Source: Neurospora crassa OR74A (lineage: Eukaryota; Ascomycota; Sordariomycetes; Sordariales; Sordariaceae). From it: 64,000 nucleotides of DNA. The notes below the pieces were generated by a model. It was not told the DNA's origin, searched no databases, and saw only the letters and a program-made list of their open reading frames with translations. This document shows, piece after piece, positions 52,250-64,000 of the stretch. The position numbers and the translations under genes were made by a program. The DNA lies in assembly GCF_000182925.2 (NCBI RefSeq), contig NC_026506.1, positions 3,348,001 through 3,412,000 of the forward strand, written 5' to 3'. The first letter of the stretch is position 1, and the number at the start of each line of letters is the position of its first letter.

Positions 52250-54224
52250 GAGGGAAGTCTAGAAAGTATGTGGGAAAAAATGTGCAAAGGATGGATCGAT
52301 GAAAAAAAAAACTACGGTGTTTGTACAGATGGGAAGGATTTGGTGTTTATCTTGTTGTTATTGGAGTTGAGGTGGGATATACCTTGCTATACCTGTTGCT
52401 TTGTATGAGTTTGCTTTGTGGTCTGAAGACCAGTGTGCTATAAATGGTCTATGTTTATAGACAGGAGAACGAGAGGAGTGTGGTTCCAAATGGGTTCCCG
52501 TGGTAGCCTCGGACACGCGTCGAGGCCCTGGTTCATATCACTGGATTGGAACTTGCCGGTGGGGAAGGACTATATATCAGGCCCGGAATTGAGGTCGTCA
52601 CCTTGTATCCCGCGATTGCGGAGAGAGAAACCATAACTGGCACATGTCTCGGGTGGTGGGCATACAAAGGCGTCGATGTTTACGTATCAGTTGCTGGACT
52701 GTCAACATTCACAGGAGATAATTTGTCACGAGCCCGGGTCTTTTCGTGGGAGGGCACGATTGTCGGGGCTACTTGCTAGACAGATGATAGCTTTTTTGAC
52801 ACTCAACAGCTTCACTTTAGGAAGTGTTGGGTACGAAGCAGACGGATTGAGCTCAAGGTTGTCAATGCAGATCGGCAATGATGACCTTACAATTCGAGAC
52901 CTTTCCCAATTGTTCCTCCTCTCGTGTGGTGCGCGTACCTGCTAATGACTCTGCCATTCAACATACCGGGGCCGCTTCTTTGATTCAGGAGGAAGTCTGG
53001 TGAATCACCCCGGGAGAATCTCCTTTCCCGCCACCTTCTTCGGCCCTTCTCAGCTCGCCTGATGCTCCTGTCCGTCATACGGAGTCGTGGGGTTCGGTCA
53101 TGCCAGGCGTAGGACTTGCGAGTTCGCAGCTTCAATTTGACCATCATGAAGCAGTCCTCACCCACCACTATTGAAGCCCCTGCAATGAAACCCGGACTGC
53201 GAGGTTCTCTTCCTGTAGGGGCAAGCAGCCAAGACAAATTGATCTCTTGAATTATGTCAACACATACTTCCGCCCCAGCTCTCCTGAAGTCTGCGAGATC
53301 TATAGTTGGAAAAACCGCTCAATCATGACATTACCATCCACCGGCCATCTTCACTGCTAGGTTACTCGTGGTCATCCCACCCTGACAACATGTGTTATGC
53401 CCCATACAACTCAGACTTGCTCATTCCATCGCGGCATCACGATAGTAAAATATAGCCACAGGAATTCATGAGTCCAGATCCTGTCTTAGCCACTTCGCCC
53501 GCAAAACCTTTGCCCTCCAGGGCAAGACACATTCCAGCGACACCACAGTCGAATAGTTCACTCCACGTCGTAATCTCAGTAGTACACCACCACCTTCTAA
53601 TCGATATCCCACTTCTGAATTGCCTCTCTGACGTTTGGCAAGCTGACTATTCGGTCATGAGAGCGGAGTGTGTATGCCACATCCATCATCACATTAAACT
53701 ACCAAGACAGACAGCCAGAGCTACATACCCCTTTATCGCTCCCTGTGCCTGACATCGGTGACATAGACTCATGGAATGTGAGACTGACCCTCAAAATGCC
53801 GCCCACATTCCCAGCACATGTCGAGTCAACCTACAGGCCTCAAACTTTCGGCTTCACTTCTCCGAGGTGTTCGCCTCCCCACTGATTTCCTAAGCCCTAG
53901 ACTCCAAGAGGCAATCACAACCTCATCATCAGACCGCGCTGGCATGCTTTCTGTAAGCGCCACTTACACTCGGTGAGCTATGCCAATGCAGCCAGGATTT
54001 GCTGGTAAAGTTTTCTGATTAACAACGCGGCAAAGGCCTGGATCACCGGACCAAGGGCCGGTATAAATCCCACGATGGCGCCATACCTTCCTCCTCCCCC
54101 TTGTTGATAGACACAGCAGAAGCATCATCATCATCATCTCATCAGCACCAGTCTTTACCCCTTCAGAGAAAGGTGCCCTGCCTTCATCCATAGACGTTTA
54201 TCACCCCACCCAAAACAGCCAACA
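52250..54224. other. Intergenic region upstream of the WSC gene
   Basis: About 2 kb without a supported gene. The left end is the dynamin 3' flank. The right end carries a TATA box (54063-54069), ATC repeats near 54125 and a C/A-rich leader for the WSC gene. Confidence 0.6.
54063..54069 (+). promoter_or_regulatory. TATA box of the WSC-domain gene
   Basis: TATAAAT about 160 bases upstream of the ATG at 54225, followed by a C/A-rich leader and a strong start context (AACAATGGCG). Confidence 0.55.
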
Positions 54225-55847
54225 ATGGCGCCCTCATCCCGCTCCGTCCTCCTCCAAGGAGCTTTCCTCCTACCCTTCCTCGTCTCCTCCATCTCTGCCT
54301 TCCCCTACAACACCAACAGCAACGCCAACTCCAAAGCAGTCGACGCCAACCTCAACCTCCTCAAACCCCGCTCCCACTTCCCCACTCTCTTCAAACGGCA
54401 ACAAAACACCACCACCACCTCCCCCGCTGCCGCCGACGCCATCGATGATGACGACGACTCGGAGGACTCTTCCACCATCACAGCCATCCCCCCATCCAAC
54501 CCCGGCAACCGTCTAGGGTGCTACCGCGACGACTCGCCCATCTCCCGCCTTCTCCCGACCTCTTTCACCGCCTCCGACACCCTCACACTTGAATCCTGCG
54601 CCATCTTCTGCGGTTCTTCCTCCCCTTACTTCGGCGTCGAATACGGTCGCGAATGCTGGTGCGCCTCTTCCACATCAGGATTCAGTCCCACCTCCCCCGC
54701 CACTGTGGCCGCCAAGGTCGACGACGCGCAATGCTCGTTCCCCTGCGCCGGCAACGCCGACCAGACCTGCGGCGCGGGCGACCGCATCGAAGTGTACACC
54801 AACGCTTTGTACCGGCCTCCTCGCGTGGCCAACGTCCGGGGGTTCGATTACCTCGGCTGCTACCGCGAGACTTCACCGCGCTTACTCCCCAACTCGCTGC
54901 TGGGGGACGATACCCTGACCGTCGAGAAATGCGCTGCCTACTGCACCGACTTGTCCTTCCCTTACTTTGGCGTCGAGTACGGTCGCGAGTGCTGGTGCGG
55001 TGTCTCCCAGCCGGATGCCGCGCAGCTGGTCCCGGCAACGGACTGCAGCATGACGTGCGCCGGGGCAGGTGACGAGATTTGCGGCGCGGGCAATAGGATT
55101 AATGTGTACGGGAGGCAGATGGAGGTCCCTGCGGATGTTGGCGACTACGCGTACCAGGGCTGTTACACCGATTCGCCCGTGCCGAGCGAGAAGAGTCTGA
55201 CGGGCAAAGTCATGTACGATGCGGACATGACGCTTGATGAGTGCCGAGTGAGCTGTCAGGAGGATGGATACCCTTATTTCGGCACCGAGTACGGCAGTCA
55301 GTGTTTCTGCGGGACCAAGCTCTATGATGGCGACAACGACTCCGATAACGAAGGCGATTATCCCGCTAGAGCTTTCCTTGTTCCCAACAGAGAATGCTCA
55401 ATGCGGTGCGGAGGCGACGCAACGAACGCGACTACTTGCGGCGATGCCAATCGGCTGTCGGTGTACTGGAACGGCATCGTCAGCGGAGCGCGGAACTTGG
55501 CCCTGGAAGACTTTGTGGCTGCGGACTTGCCAGGCTGGAATTATCAGGGATGCATGAGGGATGATGTGGTGCAGAGGACCTTGACGGGACCGACGTTGAG
55601 GAATAACGACATGACTGTCGAGACTTGCGTGGCGTTTTGCAACCAGGGGGGTTTCGTGTATGCTGGGCTGGAGTTCATGAGCGAGTGCTACTGCGGGAAC
55701 GCGTTGAACGGTGGTGATGATATTGAGGAGGTTGATGATAGCCAGTGTGAGCAGCTGTGCGCTGGAAGTGAGACTGAGTACTGTGGAGGTCCCAATAAGT
55801 TGAGCTTGTACCAACGTGCGGTGCTTCTGGGGACTGATGAGGAGTAG
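54225..55847 (+). CDS. Secreted protein with four WSC carbohydrate-binding domains
   Basis: Probable extracellular or wall-bound glycan-binding protein; WSC domains occur in yeast cell-wall stress sensors and in secreted fungal lectins and enzymes. A single exon gives 540 residues. The signal peptide is at about 1-25 (LLQGAFLLPFLVSSISAFP). A KR dibasic site at 57-58, before QQNTTTT, suggests Kex2 removal of a propeptide. A Thr/Asp-rich linker follows. The four WSC domains are at about 95-192, 208-296, 308-415 and 438-530. Each has the GCY...C..FC....YFG.EYG.EC.CG...C...C.G....CG....I.VY cysteine pattern; domain 4 begins GCM. There is no transmembrane helix or GPI signal after the last domain, so this is not a Wsc1-type sensor. 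A TATA box lies upstream. Confidence 0.92.
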   Translation: MAPSSRSVLLQGAFLLPFLVSSISAFPYNTNSNANSKAVDANLNLLKPRSHFPTLFKRQQNTTTTSPAAADAIDDDDDSEDSSTITAIPPSNPGNRLGCYRDDSPISRLLPTSFTASDTLTLESCAIFCGSSSPYFGVEYGRECWCASSTSGFSPTSPATVAAKVDDAQCSFPCAGNADQTCGAGDRIEVYTNALYRPPRVANVRGFDYLGCYRETSPRLLPNSLLGDDTLTVEKCAAYCTDLSFPYFGVEYGRECWCGVSQPDAAQLVPATDCSMTCAGAGDEICGAGNRINVYGRQMEVPADVGDYAYQGCYTDSPVPSEKSLTGKVMYDADMTLDECRVSCQEDGYPYFGTEYGSQCFCGTKLYDGDNDSDNEGDYPARAFLVPNRECSMRCGGDATNATTCGDANRLSVYWNGIVSGARNLALEDFVAADLPGWNYQGCMRDDVVQRTLTGPTLRNNDMTVETCVAFCNQGGFVYAGLEFMSECYCGNALNGGDDIEEVDDSQCEQLCAGSETEYCGGPNKLSLYQRAVLLGTDEE

Positions 55848-56949
55848 ATTTTGATGTGGAGGGCGGTTGGGGATCCTTGGTGAAGGTTTCCCTGTGGTGA
55901 CGAGTGGCCTTTTTCCTTTTCCTTTTTTTTTGGAGATCATACACGATGGATGAACTTGGTTATATCGTTTGGATTTCAGATGCGATGGTGTTTTTCTTGG
56001 GTGTATGTCGCTTTTATTATGAGTTCCTAAAACAAGTATCTGTCTCCCATCCATGCGAATGTTTGCTTCTGCTGCGAGTAAAGTAAAGTCTTCGCCTGCT
56101 TTTGCCTCACTTAACAATAACAAGTCCTGGTGTAAGCAGTCTCGGACGTACAAAAATATATATACTTTCTTTCAGTGGTCAAACAAGCCAACCAGTTCCG
56201 TTTTCAACCTGAAACGCTGTTGTTGTGGTTGTTGTTCTGTGTTTCCACTTGTCTGGTTGCTCCTGGCCTTTGAGTCGGGTGTAGTTTCGATCATCCTCGT
56301 AAAGGACGCCCTTCCAACAAATGGAAGGATTCAGAGGTAGATATAATGTCCCGGCACTGTGCTGTGTAGCACCGAAAAGCCAATTTTGTAAGGAAAAAGA
56401 AAAAAGAGAGGAAAAAACTGCCCGCCGCTTGAAAGAACGCCTGATTCCCGCAATGACAGAAAATAAGAGAAGAAAAAAAGCCGTCGTCAAGTTTCGTTAT
56501 ACCAGTTAACCGAAATGCAGCAAACAGCCCGCCTTCCGTTAATATATATATATACCACACACGGTGCTGTGATGGTCAGGTCGAATTGGGCTCTTCCAAC
56601 TTGAGCCTGAGGGAAAAAAAGAAAAATAAAAGAAATAAAAAAAAATTGCCGAATGGTTCGCAGCATCGCTGACCGAAAAAAAGGTACATGTCCAGTTGTT
56701 TGCCGCTTGTTGTAAATGCCATCATAACACCTCGCTGAATTCACCATGCCATGTGTTTTCTTGAATGACTCCCAATCTCCCCCACTCCGTCCGCTTTGGT
56801 GGCCGGTCCAGATGACAGCAAGTCCCCTCCCTTGGGATGAATGACACTCGTACAATTTGTTGAACCAAGGGGTTGTCGCCGTCAAGACAAGGGTCGACAA
56901 AGACATGTTGGCGCCTGGCGATGCACCACCATAATCCGCACGCACACTA
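55848..56949. other. Convergent 3' flank between WSC gene and F-box-like gene
   Basis: About 1.1 kb with poly-A and poly-T runs and a short TA repeat (about 56541-56554). No supported gene. Confidence 0.6.
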
Positions 56950-58152
56950 CTAGATGATCATGTCGTCTTCCTCGCCTTCGTCGTCTTCTTCAGCTCCACT
57001 ATCACTTGCAAGGGCCTCGATATCCTGCCAGCCATCGTCCGAAGCAGCATCACCATCCTCCTCCTCCTGATTCTGATGAGCAGCAGCAGCATTCTGGCCA
57101 CCACCAGCGGCAGCAGCAGCAGCATTCTGCTGACCTGCAACACTACTCTGACCACTAGTGCTAGTGGCCTGAGCATCATCATCAGTCTGGTTACTGTCGC
57201 CGCTTCCACACGCACCGCTGCCACCCTTCTTTTTCTCGGGTTTAGGAATGGGCCTCCCGGTCTGGTCCAACACCGGCAGCTCATTCCACAGCGTCGAAAA
57301 GTTGGGGTGTTTCCTACAACTCCTGCTGGCAACGGTCCGCCTCACGACGTGGATCCTGCAGCGCCTGTTCCTGTTAATCAAGTGGCACATGGGTATGAAG
57401 AATTGACCGGGCTGCTCGAAGCCGGCCAGGACCAGGTTCATCAAGTTAGGAAACTTGCGCAGGCCGATGCGCATCTGGTACAGGGTCCACGTGTTGATGG
57501 GCGTGACGTGGTTGGGGTCCCACTGGCGGTTCCAGTGCATCTCCAAGACCTGCTGGTGTCCTCCCGTTAATGAACCGGCGGGCCCGGCGGGGATGGTGAC
57601 GGGGCGGGTTTGCATCGCGTGTTTTTCGGCGATGAGGGCCAGGCGGGTCAAATTGGGTGCCAGACCGGACAGCGCGAGGACCAAGTCCGAGTAGTACGAG
57701 TCTGGGCGCGAGGAGCGCTCGGCGCGGATGCGGATGTGCAGGTTGCGGACCGACAGGGCGTTGTTGGGACCTATCAGGCGGAGCCAGTTGCAGCTGCGGT
57801 GGCGGGCACAGTCCTGGGCGTCCGGAGAGTCGTCCCGGTGCTCGTCGCAGGGCTCGAGAAAGACAAAGGTGTTTTTACTGTACAGGACAAAGGCGGCCTC
57901 ACGGGATATCTGCTTGTCGACGTACAAAAGACTCAGGTCAAGACGGGGCTGGGATTCCCAGACGCCGGCCACGTCGGCAGCGGTGGGGATGGTGAGCAGT
58001 TGCGAGTAAATCATGTTGCGGACTTCGGCGGGCAGTTCCAGGAAGCGCCAAAACCGAGGGGGGCGATTAGCACATTGTCGGTGTGGTTGAATGCGGGTGA
58101 CACGGAGAGGGCTGTGGGCGATTTTGACCCGTTTTGATGGCCTGGCCGACAT
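56950..58152 (-). CDS. F-box-like protein with acidic C-terminus
   Basis: Function not established. A single exon gives 400 residues with a good start context (CCACCATGTCG). A basic N-terminus (RPSKRVKIAHSP) could be nuclear-localising. Residues about 34-60 have the F-box-like motif common in Pezizomycotina (RFWRFLELPAEVRNMIYSQLL), followed by LDLSLLYVDKQISREAAFVLYSKNTFVF, the usual second block of this fungal group. A folded middle part of unknown type runs to about residue 300 (LRKFPNLMNLVLAGFEQPGQF). The C-terminal quarter is low-complexity: Gly/Ser, a poly-Ala/Gln stretch and a strongly acidic end (GAEEDDEGEEDDMII). It may act with Skp1, but the F-box is weak and many such proteins have no tested role. 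Confidence 0.8.
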   Translation of the reverse strand: MSARPSKRVKIAHSPLRVTRIQPHRQCANRPPRFWRFLELPAEVRNMIYSQLLTIPTAADVAGVWESQPRLDLSLLYVDKQISREAAFVLYSKNTFVFLEPCDEHRDDSPDAQDCARHRSCNWLRLIGPNNALSVRNLHIRIRAERSSRPDSYYSDLVLALSGLAPNLTRLALIAEKHAMQTRPVTIPAGPAGSLTGGHQQVLEMHWNRQWDPNHVTPINTWTLYQMRIGLRKFPNLMNLVLAGFEQPGQFFIPMCHLINRNRRCRIHVVRRTVASRSCRKHPNFSTLWNELPVLDQTGRPIPKPEKKKGGSGACGSGDSNQTDDDAQATSTSGQSSVAGQQNAAAAAAGGGQNAAAAHQNQEEEDGDAASDDGWQDIEALASDSGAEEDDEGEEDDMII

Positions 58153-59322
58153 GGTGGCAGATTAATTTCAAGGGGAAATGTGCGAAGAACGACTTCAATG
58201 ACACAATGACGCTGTCTGTGGCTGGCGATGATGAGGATGATAGGTGATGCAGGCAGTGAGTGTGTCGATTTGTATGTTGGGCTGGGATGGTGGTTAGGGC
58301 CCAGTTCCTCCTGGCCAAGAACCTCGTGATGTTCCCCGCCTGGAGGGAGAATGCCTGGTGAGAAGAGGCGACGAGGCCGAGGGAACTTTGTGTGTGATGG
58401 AAACTGAAGGATGTGTCGAAGGAGTCAAAGGTGGTGGTGGTGGTGGTGGTGGTGCTGGTTCTTCGTTGGTTGAAGGAGTGAAAGACGGGAGGCGGAGATG
58501 CCCTGGCTGGTCACCCGCCCGAGGGACGTCCTCGAGCGCCCGTGATGAGTGGTTCCCTTCAGTTGAGTTGACGTTCCCGGTGGTTGCCATTTCCATGTTC
58601 CGGGTTCATGCCTGCTGTTTTACCCAGGCTGTTACAGCAGGTTAGGCGGTCACTGTTAGCGGAGAGGCCATTGTTGGGCATCTGCTGCTGCCCTACCACG
58701 ACCATGTGTACCTCTATGCCCGTGTCGCGTCCATAGTGGGACAGTGCAGTGGGTCCCGTAGTAGTGTTAGTGTGCAACAGGCCCACCCGATTCCCGGTCA
58801 GGAGTCCGAAGATGTCTTGCTGGATCAGGATCACTCCAGTCGGGATCAGGTGCTGTGCATGAGTGTGCAGCTGATCAAACGGAACGGTCCGCACAGACCA
58901 GACGGATGTATGTACATACTACTTATGTAGTAATATGTACTTGTGAAACGCGGGGTAAGTTACCCACCATAAGTAAGTAGTGCTACGTATGTAACTTTCA
59001 AAGGCTTCAGTTTACGATTCAGAAGTTGGCAGATGATGAACGATCTTATAGCTGCGTTTTCGGTAGGGAAGTGCACTCTGGTTGAGCTTCAATCTCTTCA
59101 TTTCATAGGTAGAGGTAGCTTACTCTACTTTGCTGATGTCATGTGGTCTGAACTACATGCCGTGTAGTCGAGATCCGGAGTGGACCTATGACCACAACGA
59201 ACTTCTGAATTCCTGGCTCCGCCGTTTTGGGCTCCGTAAATTATGGAGACTCCGCCGTCTGTAAGTAATCCAATGTACTGCGTAAAGACCACCGTACCCG
59301 TTTCCATACACCACAGTGCTAC
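58153..59322. other. Intergenic region left of the copia element
   Basis: About 1.2 kb with no supported gene. A GGT microsatellite lies at 58431-58454. TACATACTAC/GTAGTA-type short inverted words occur near 58912-58940. Composition is ordinary until the element begins. Confidence 0.55.
58431..58454. repeat. (GGT)n microsatellite
   Basis: About eight uninterrupted GGT units in the upstream region of the F-box-like gene. Confidence 0.95.
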
Positions 59323-59465
59323 TGTTGGACTAGGAAGCGATTGGGAGATTGAGATGTATATAGATTGGAGAACTATCTATACAAGGGAGAAATCCCTACT
59401 AAATGCTAATAGTTTGGATGTGGAAGGTGGTGTGGGTCATCTAGGCACAGGCCACCCTTCCTACA
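59323..59465 (-). repeat. Candidate 3' LTR of the copia element
   Basis: 143 bases bounded by TGTTGGA on the left and TCCTACA on the right, giving TG..CA ends and near-perfect short inverted termini. Directly inside it, read on the element's strand, is a G-rich run (GTGGGGGTG) at the place of a polypurine tract. The LTR keeps ordinary base composition, unlike the interior. The partner LTR is not in the window, so this is an inference from the ends and position. Confidence 0.55.
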
Positions 59466-62400
59466 CACCCCCACAAACCAACCAGCTAACTAACTACTAC
59501 TATAGAATCTCGTAATACTTTACTTAGTATTTATACATTTTACTCTTTCTTATTTAACTAAGGGATATCCTTCTTAATTATGCCTAGTATTTTAATAAAT
59601 CTAACATACTTATCTACTTTTAAACCCTTAGTAAGACCGTCGATAACTATATTCTCGCCCTTAATATAGACGACGTCAAATTCCTTCTACTCAACTTATT
59701 CTATAATCTATTTATATCGAATATCGATATAACAATTCCTCACAGCGCCCAAACCGGTCATTACAATATCCTTCATATTAGTACTATCTATAAAAAGAAT
59801 CTTAAAGGGGGGTTAGGGATAGTCTAATTTATTAAATATAGCGGAGAACCATTAACTAATCTTAATTACTAGGATAAAATTAATAAATTCTACCTCTATT
59901 ATACTCAACGTAATAAAAATCTACTTCTTTAATTTCTAATAAATTAGACTACCGGCTAGGAAAGCCACATATCTAGCCGTACTATACCTCGTATTAATAT
60001 CGTTTGCAAAAAACGTATTTATATATATACAAAGATGGAGATCTATTAATTGAAGGGGTAAATCGCTAGAAAGGTCGTCTTTACTACCCAAAAATATACC
60101 TAAATCGGGGGTCTTAATAAAGTAATAAAATAAATACTTTATTACTATTTTATAAAGGTCTATCGGTTTAGTGTTACCCTCGTATAGTTTATTAACTATA
60201 AAAGTAATATTTAGTCTTATACCGGTTAAAATATAATTAAGGGAACCAGTCTTCTTAATAAATATCTTCTATTCATAGGGTTATTCAACACCCCCATAGA
60301 TCTTAAAATCTAATATCTATAAGGTCTTAATACTATAGAGACTATAATAATTGAATTTTTCAATAACGGATCTAATATATTGTAACTATAAAAGAAAGAC
60401 TATTTTTTAATTTCTATCCCTCACAATATTATAACCTAAGAAAGTCCTAACTAACCCGAGGTATTTCAACTTAAAATGAGATTCAAATTGCTACTTAATA
60501 TTAAATATAGCTATTTTAATAGGGGCAGCAACCAAAAAGTCATTAATATAAAGCACAATAAGAGCGCTAATATAATTATTAATAAAAAAGTAAGTATTAG
60601 AAAATACTAAAATAAATCCTATATCCTTTAAAATAGGTAGTAGAATCTAGAACTAATACAAAGGACTCTTCTTTAAGCTATACAAAACTCTACGTAGAAT
60701 ATAAACTCTATACTTATCCTTCTCGAGGCTAATTAATTATTCAATATAAATAACCTTATCTTTAAAAATTATTACATTCAAAAATACTATATAGAAATTA
60801 AATTACTTATACTCCAAATTATTAACGGTTATAATAATTAGAAATATCTTTATACTTACAGTATACGCAACTATTGTATAAAGGTCTTAAATACTCTAAT
60901 TATTTTACTTAAAATTACTATAAACGACCTATCTAGTACGGGCGAAGGTCTACTTATTAATATAATCGACTTTCTCGTTATATACTTATTTACTTAATAA
61001 AACCTTTATATTAAGTATATAGAGTATAAGAGAGTAGATTTACTATTGTTCGAGAGTTTTAATTTAACGTTTTATAGCCGGTAGCCAGTACGATTGGTAA
61101 CGAGGGTCTTTTCTAATTTAGCGGTAATTCTTAGGGATTAATATAATTCTTATTTCAAAGTCGTATTAGGCTTTTATTACTATAAAGTAAAATAGGTAAT
61201 CTCTAGGAACTTTATCTCTTTCTATAAAACTAAACAGAAAGTTACCAGCTCTTTTTACTATATTTACTTCATTGAAATAGCCTAGCGCGGTTATTAATCT
61301 TAACCGTAAAGAGCGACGTACTAGCGTTGGGAAGTCTAGTAACAATATAATAACCGCTATAATTACTTTATTAAATTCTTATTTAACTTCTATAAAAGGG
61401 TTATCTCTAAGTAGGATTAGTTCTTCTTCTATTAAGTCTTCAATATCAACAAACTTATCTTCAGAATCTCCAATATATTATAGGGCTTCATCATTTTATT
61501 CTAAAGCTTAATTATTTTATTGTAGGGTCTCGCCAATAGATTTATCGGGTAGGATATCTTCATCGACAGGATTGTCAAATAGCGGTACGCTTTATTTAAT
61601 TATAAGGATAACTATTTCTTAGGGATTTAACTATATAATTAACTCAAATAAAGAGGTTTAAGTCTATAGAATTAAGTCTAGTAGTACCGTTAAAGTAGCT
61701 AGAGTCGAATAAAAGACTAAATCTACTTACTTTAGTAATAGTAGTAGTATTAGTTCTAGTACGCTACTTACGGGGGATTCTTCTTAATAAGTATTAGTAC
61801 TAATTATTGTAATCCAATACTAGTTACCGCTATCAAACACATCAACAACCTCTTAAATAAATTAATCTAAAAAGTAAACCCCGTATTAAATACCCTCCTC
61901 GTCTTTTATTAAATACTCGTCCTCTTTTTTAACAAACTTAACTACACTAACCCTCACAATAGCGCTAATTTCTAAATCCCAAATAGTATAAATACGACCG
62001 TAGAAATCATTATACGCAATAAATCGACCCTTACGAACATAAGGAATAAACTTATCGCCTTAGGCTCTCTTTTATAGCTTTACAAAGTAATACGCAACGC
62101 AAAAATACGATCGTAGATACTTAATAAACGGTTTAACTAATAGTTCTAAAAAGTTAACTATACGTAAAAACATTTTATAGGGACTCTAACCGTCTAGATT
62201 TACTTTATTAAGAAGTAAATTCTACATTCTTACAACTATAGTAACTATAAAAATCCAAAAGTAGGGTAGAATTTTAAACTCAATAATAATAACTCTCGAT
62301 CTTTCAATAAGGGTACAATTAACTCTCTCAAACGCACCGTTCATCCACAAAAAGTAGGCTATTATTTTAAATATTTCAATACCTTCTTAATAAGACTATT

Positions 62401-64000
62401 TAACGAACTTACTATTTTAGAAATCTTTAATTAGCAAACCAAACTCTAAGCCGCTATTAAAACTAATAACTTTAATCTTAAATCCTATCTAGAGCTCAAT
62501 AAATATCTTAAACTCTTTAATTTAATTAAAAGCGTCGCCTTTTTCCCTACAAAATCGAACCCAATAGAAATAAGTAACGACACACATAAAATAAACAACA
62601 TACTTATCACCCATATAATTAGGAACGTTATAAGAAATAATGTCGATTCTAATAAATTTAAATAATTAAATAGTAACGAAGGAAATTATTAATTTAAAAA
62701 TAATATTAATTAACTTACTTAATACACAAACTTTATAAAATATATCGTTGGTCCTTTAAAGAATAATACTTATATCCTTATAAACTTTAAGAATTTATTC
62801 TTTATTAGCGTATATAAAATAATAATACATTATTAAATAATTAATTAATACCAGTATATAGTATACTAGGGTAATCTAAATTTAGTTAAAATTTAATAGT
62901 AAAGAAACTAGAAGTACTAAAATATTTAAAACGAAATTACATTAAATTTATTATAATATATTATTATTAAAAGTAATACAATTAATCTTCATTAACCACT
63001 CTATACCAACATCGAAAAAACCTCTCATTAATAATAAATTTACTAATATAGTAGGACAATAATATACATCTTTAATTTAAATCTATTTAATTACACTATT
63101 AATAATCGGCATAGTAAGCTCAATAGTACCGCAATAATAAACATAACTAAGGTTATTATCGCCACAAACATAAATATTAGGCGTAACAAAAGGATAGAAT
63201 TCTATAAACCATTTCATATAGTTAAAAATATTATCGGCTACTCCTAAATCGAATAATATTAAATCTACCGTAAAGTATACCTTAGGAACCTATTAGACTT
63301 CAACCAAATTCACAAAGCTATTATAATATCTAATTATAGGCTCTACTAAAAACCTTCCCTCTTAACATAAGTAAGGTTAAAGTTAACAATACCGTAAATC
63401 AAATTACTACGTAGGGTAAAACTAATAGTAAGATTACTAAGATTACTAAAATTACTAATACTAAAGGTAGTAGCAAGGGTACTAGTATTAATATTAATCT
63501 TAAAATTAATTTCCACCTTTACCTTATTCTTCCATATACTAAGCGCCTTATTAAAATAACAATACCAACAATCTTTTATAGCTAGAGCACAATAATAACC
63601 GCAAAGGAAATAAACCCAAACATCAGAGATACTCTTACTACAAATTAAGTAAAAAATATAATTATACTTCTACTTACCTCTACCCTTCTTATTAAACGAA
63701 ATCGAAATCGCATTACCTCCGTTTAATTACAACAATACTATAATATTAAACTTAAGTATATTCTTTTTAACGTTAGCAATAATAACTAATCTAACTAAAA
63801 ACTTCTTAATATCGAAGTCTTTATTAACTAAATCATTAACCCAAATTATAGCTTCAGTAGGGTATAAGCGTTTAACTACATTAAAGAAAATCAATATCTC
63901 AACCTTATTGTCAATATCAATACCTAAATCCTTAACTCGACAACGTAAAAAATTATAGTATTAAATAAATAAGTTCATAGAATCAAAATTAAACCGTCTC
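59323..64000 (-). mobile_element. Decayed Ty1/copia LTR retrotransposon, runs past the window end
   Basis: Fossil copia-type element read on the minus strand. The interior, from about 59510 to the window edge, is very AT-rich and TpA-rich, with stops in every frame, as expected from RIP; it is broken many times over. Weak but ordered remnants are seen in the copia order: a possible zinc-knuckle trace near 63.5 kb, protease near 63.2 kb, integrase around 62.3 kb, the reverse transcriptase active-site region near 60.55 kb, and the RNase H end near 59.6-59.7 kb. Integrase before reverse transcriptase places it in Ty1/copia and not Ty3. The left (3') LTR candidate is at 59323-59465; the other end is outside the window. 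Age cannot be dated without the second LTR. Confidence 0.85.

Overview
The window looks like nuclear DNA of a filamentous ascomycete, most likely a Sordariomycete close to Neurospora/Sordaria. The evidence is many short introns of 50-180 nt with GTAAGT-like donors and CTAAC/CTGAC branch points, long CT-rich 5' leaders, simple-sequence tracts between genes, a Cdc4/FWD-1 ubiquitin-ligase gene, and a very AT-rich, TpA-rich decayed Ty1/copia element at the right end that resembles DNA hit by repeat-induced point mutation (RIP). No database search was possible, so all names rest on family motifs I can read.

Layout, left to right. 48-719: a LAMTOR1/Meh1-type lysosomal TORC1 adaptor. 720-15255: a gene-poor stretch of about 14.5 kb with one small Cys/Trp-rich gene (5516-5845) and an AGTA microsatellite. 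15256-21358: an F-box gene, a small Thr/Ala/Lys-rich gene, a ZNF830-type splicing-factor gene, and Mediator subunit Med7. 22389-29011: a Bye1-type PHD/TFIIS-M/SPOC gene and, divergent from it, proteasome subunit alpha-3. 29322-33320: a PAP2 lipid phosphatase and a secreted Thr/Val-repeat protein. 35230-38439: the F-box/WD40 protein Cdc4/FWD-1. 43218-45445: a divergent HORMA-domain protein. 45947-52249: a GMPPA-type sugar-nucleotide enzyme and a dynamin-family GTPase. 54225-58152: a four-WSC-domain secreted protein and an F-box-like protein. 59323-64000: a copia fossil that runs off the window.

The genes are mostly unrelated housekeeping and accessory functions. They include growth signalling (LAMTOR1), transcription (Med7, Bye1), splicing (ZNF830), ubiquitin-proteasome degradation (two F-box proteins, one F-box-like protein, alpha-3), glycosylation precursor supply (GMPPA), lipid metabolism (PAP2) and cell surface (WSC and Thr/Val proteins). 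Many neighbours are divergent pairs sharing a promoter or convergent pairs sharing a 3' flank. The most unusual items are the HORMA protein with its microexon, an in-frame TAG in the Bye1-like gene that also forms a splice acceptor, very small start exons, the V/T-repeat secreted protein, and a sharp composition step between the copia LTR and its interior.
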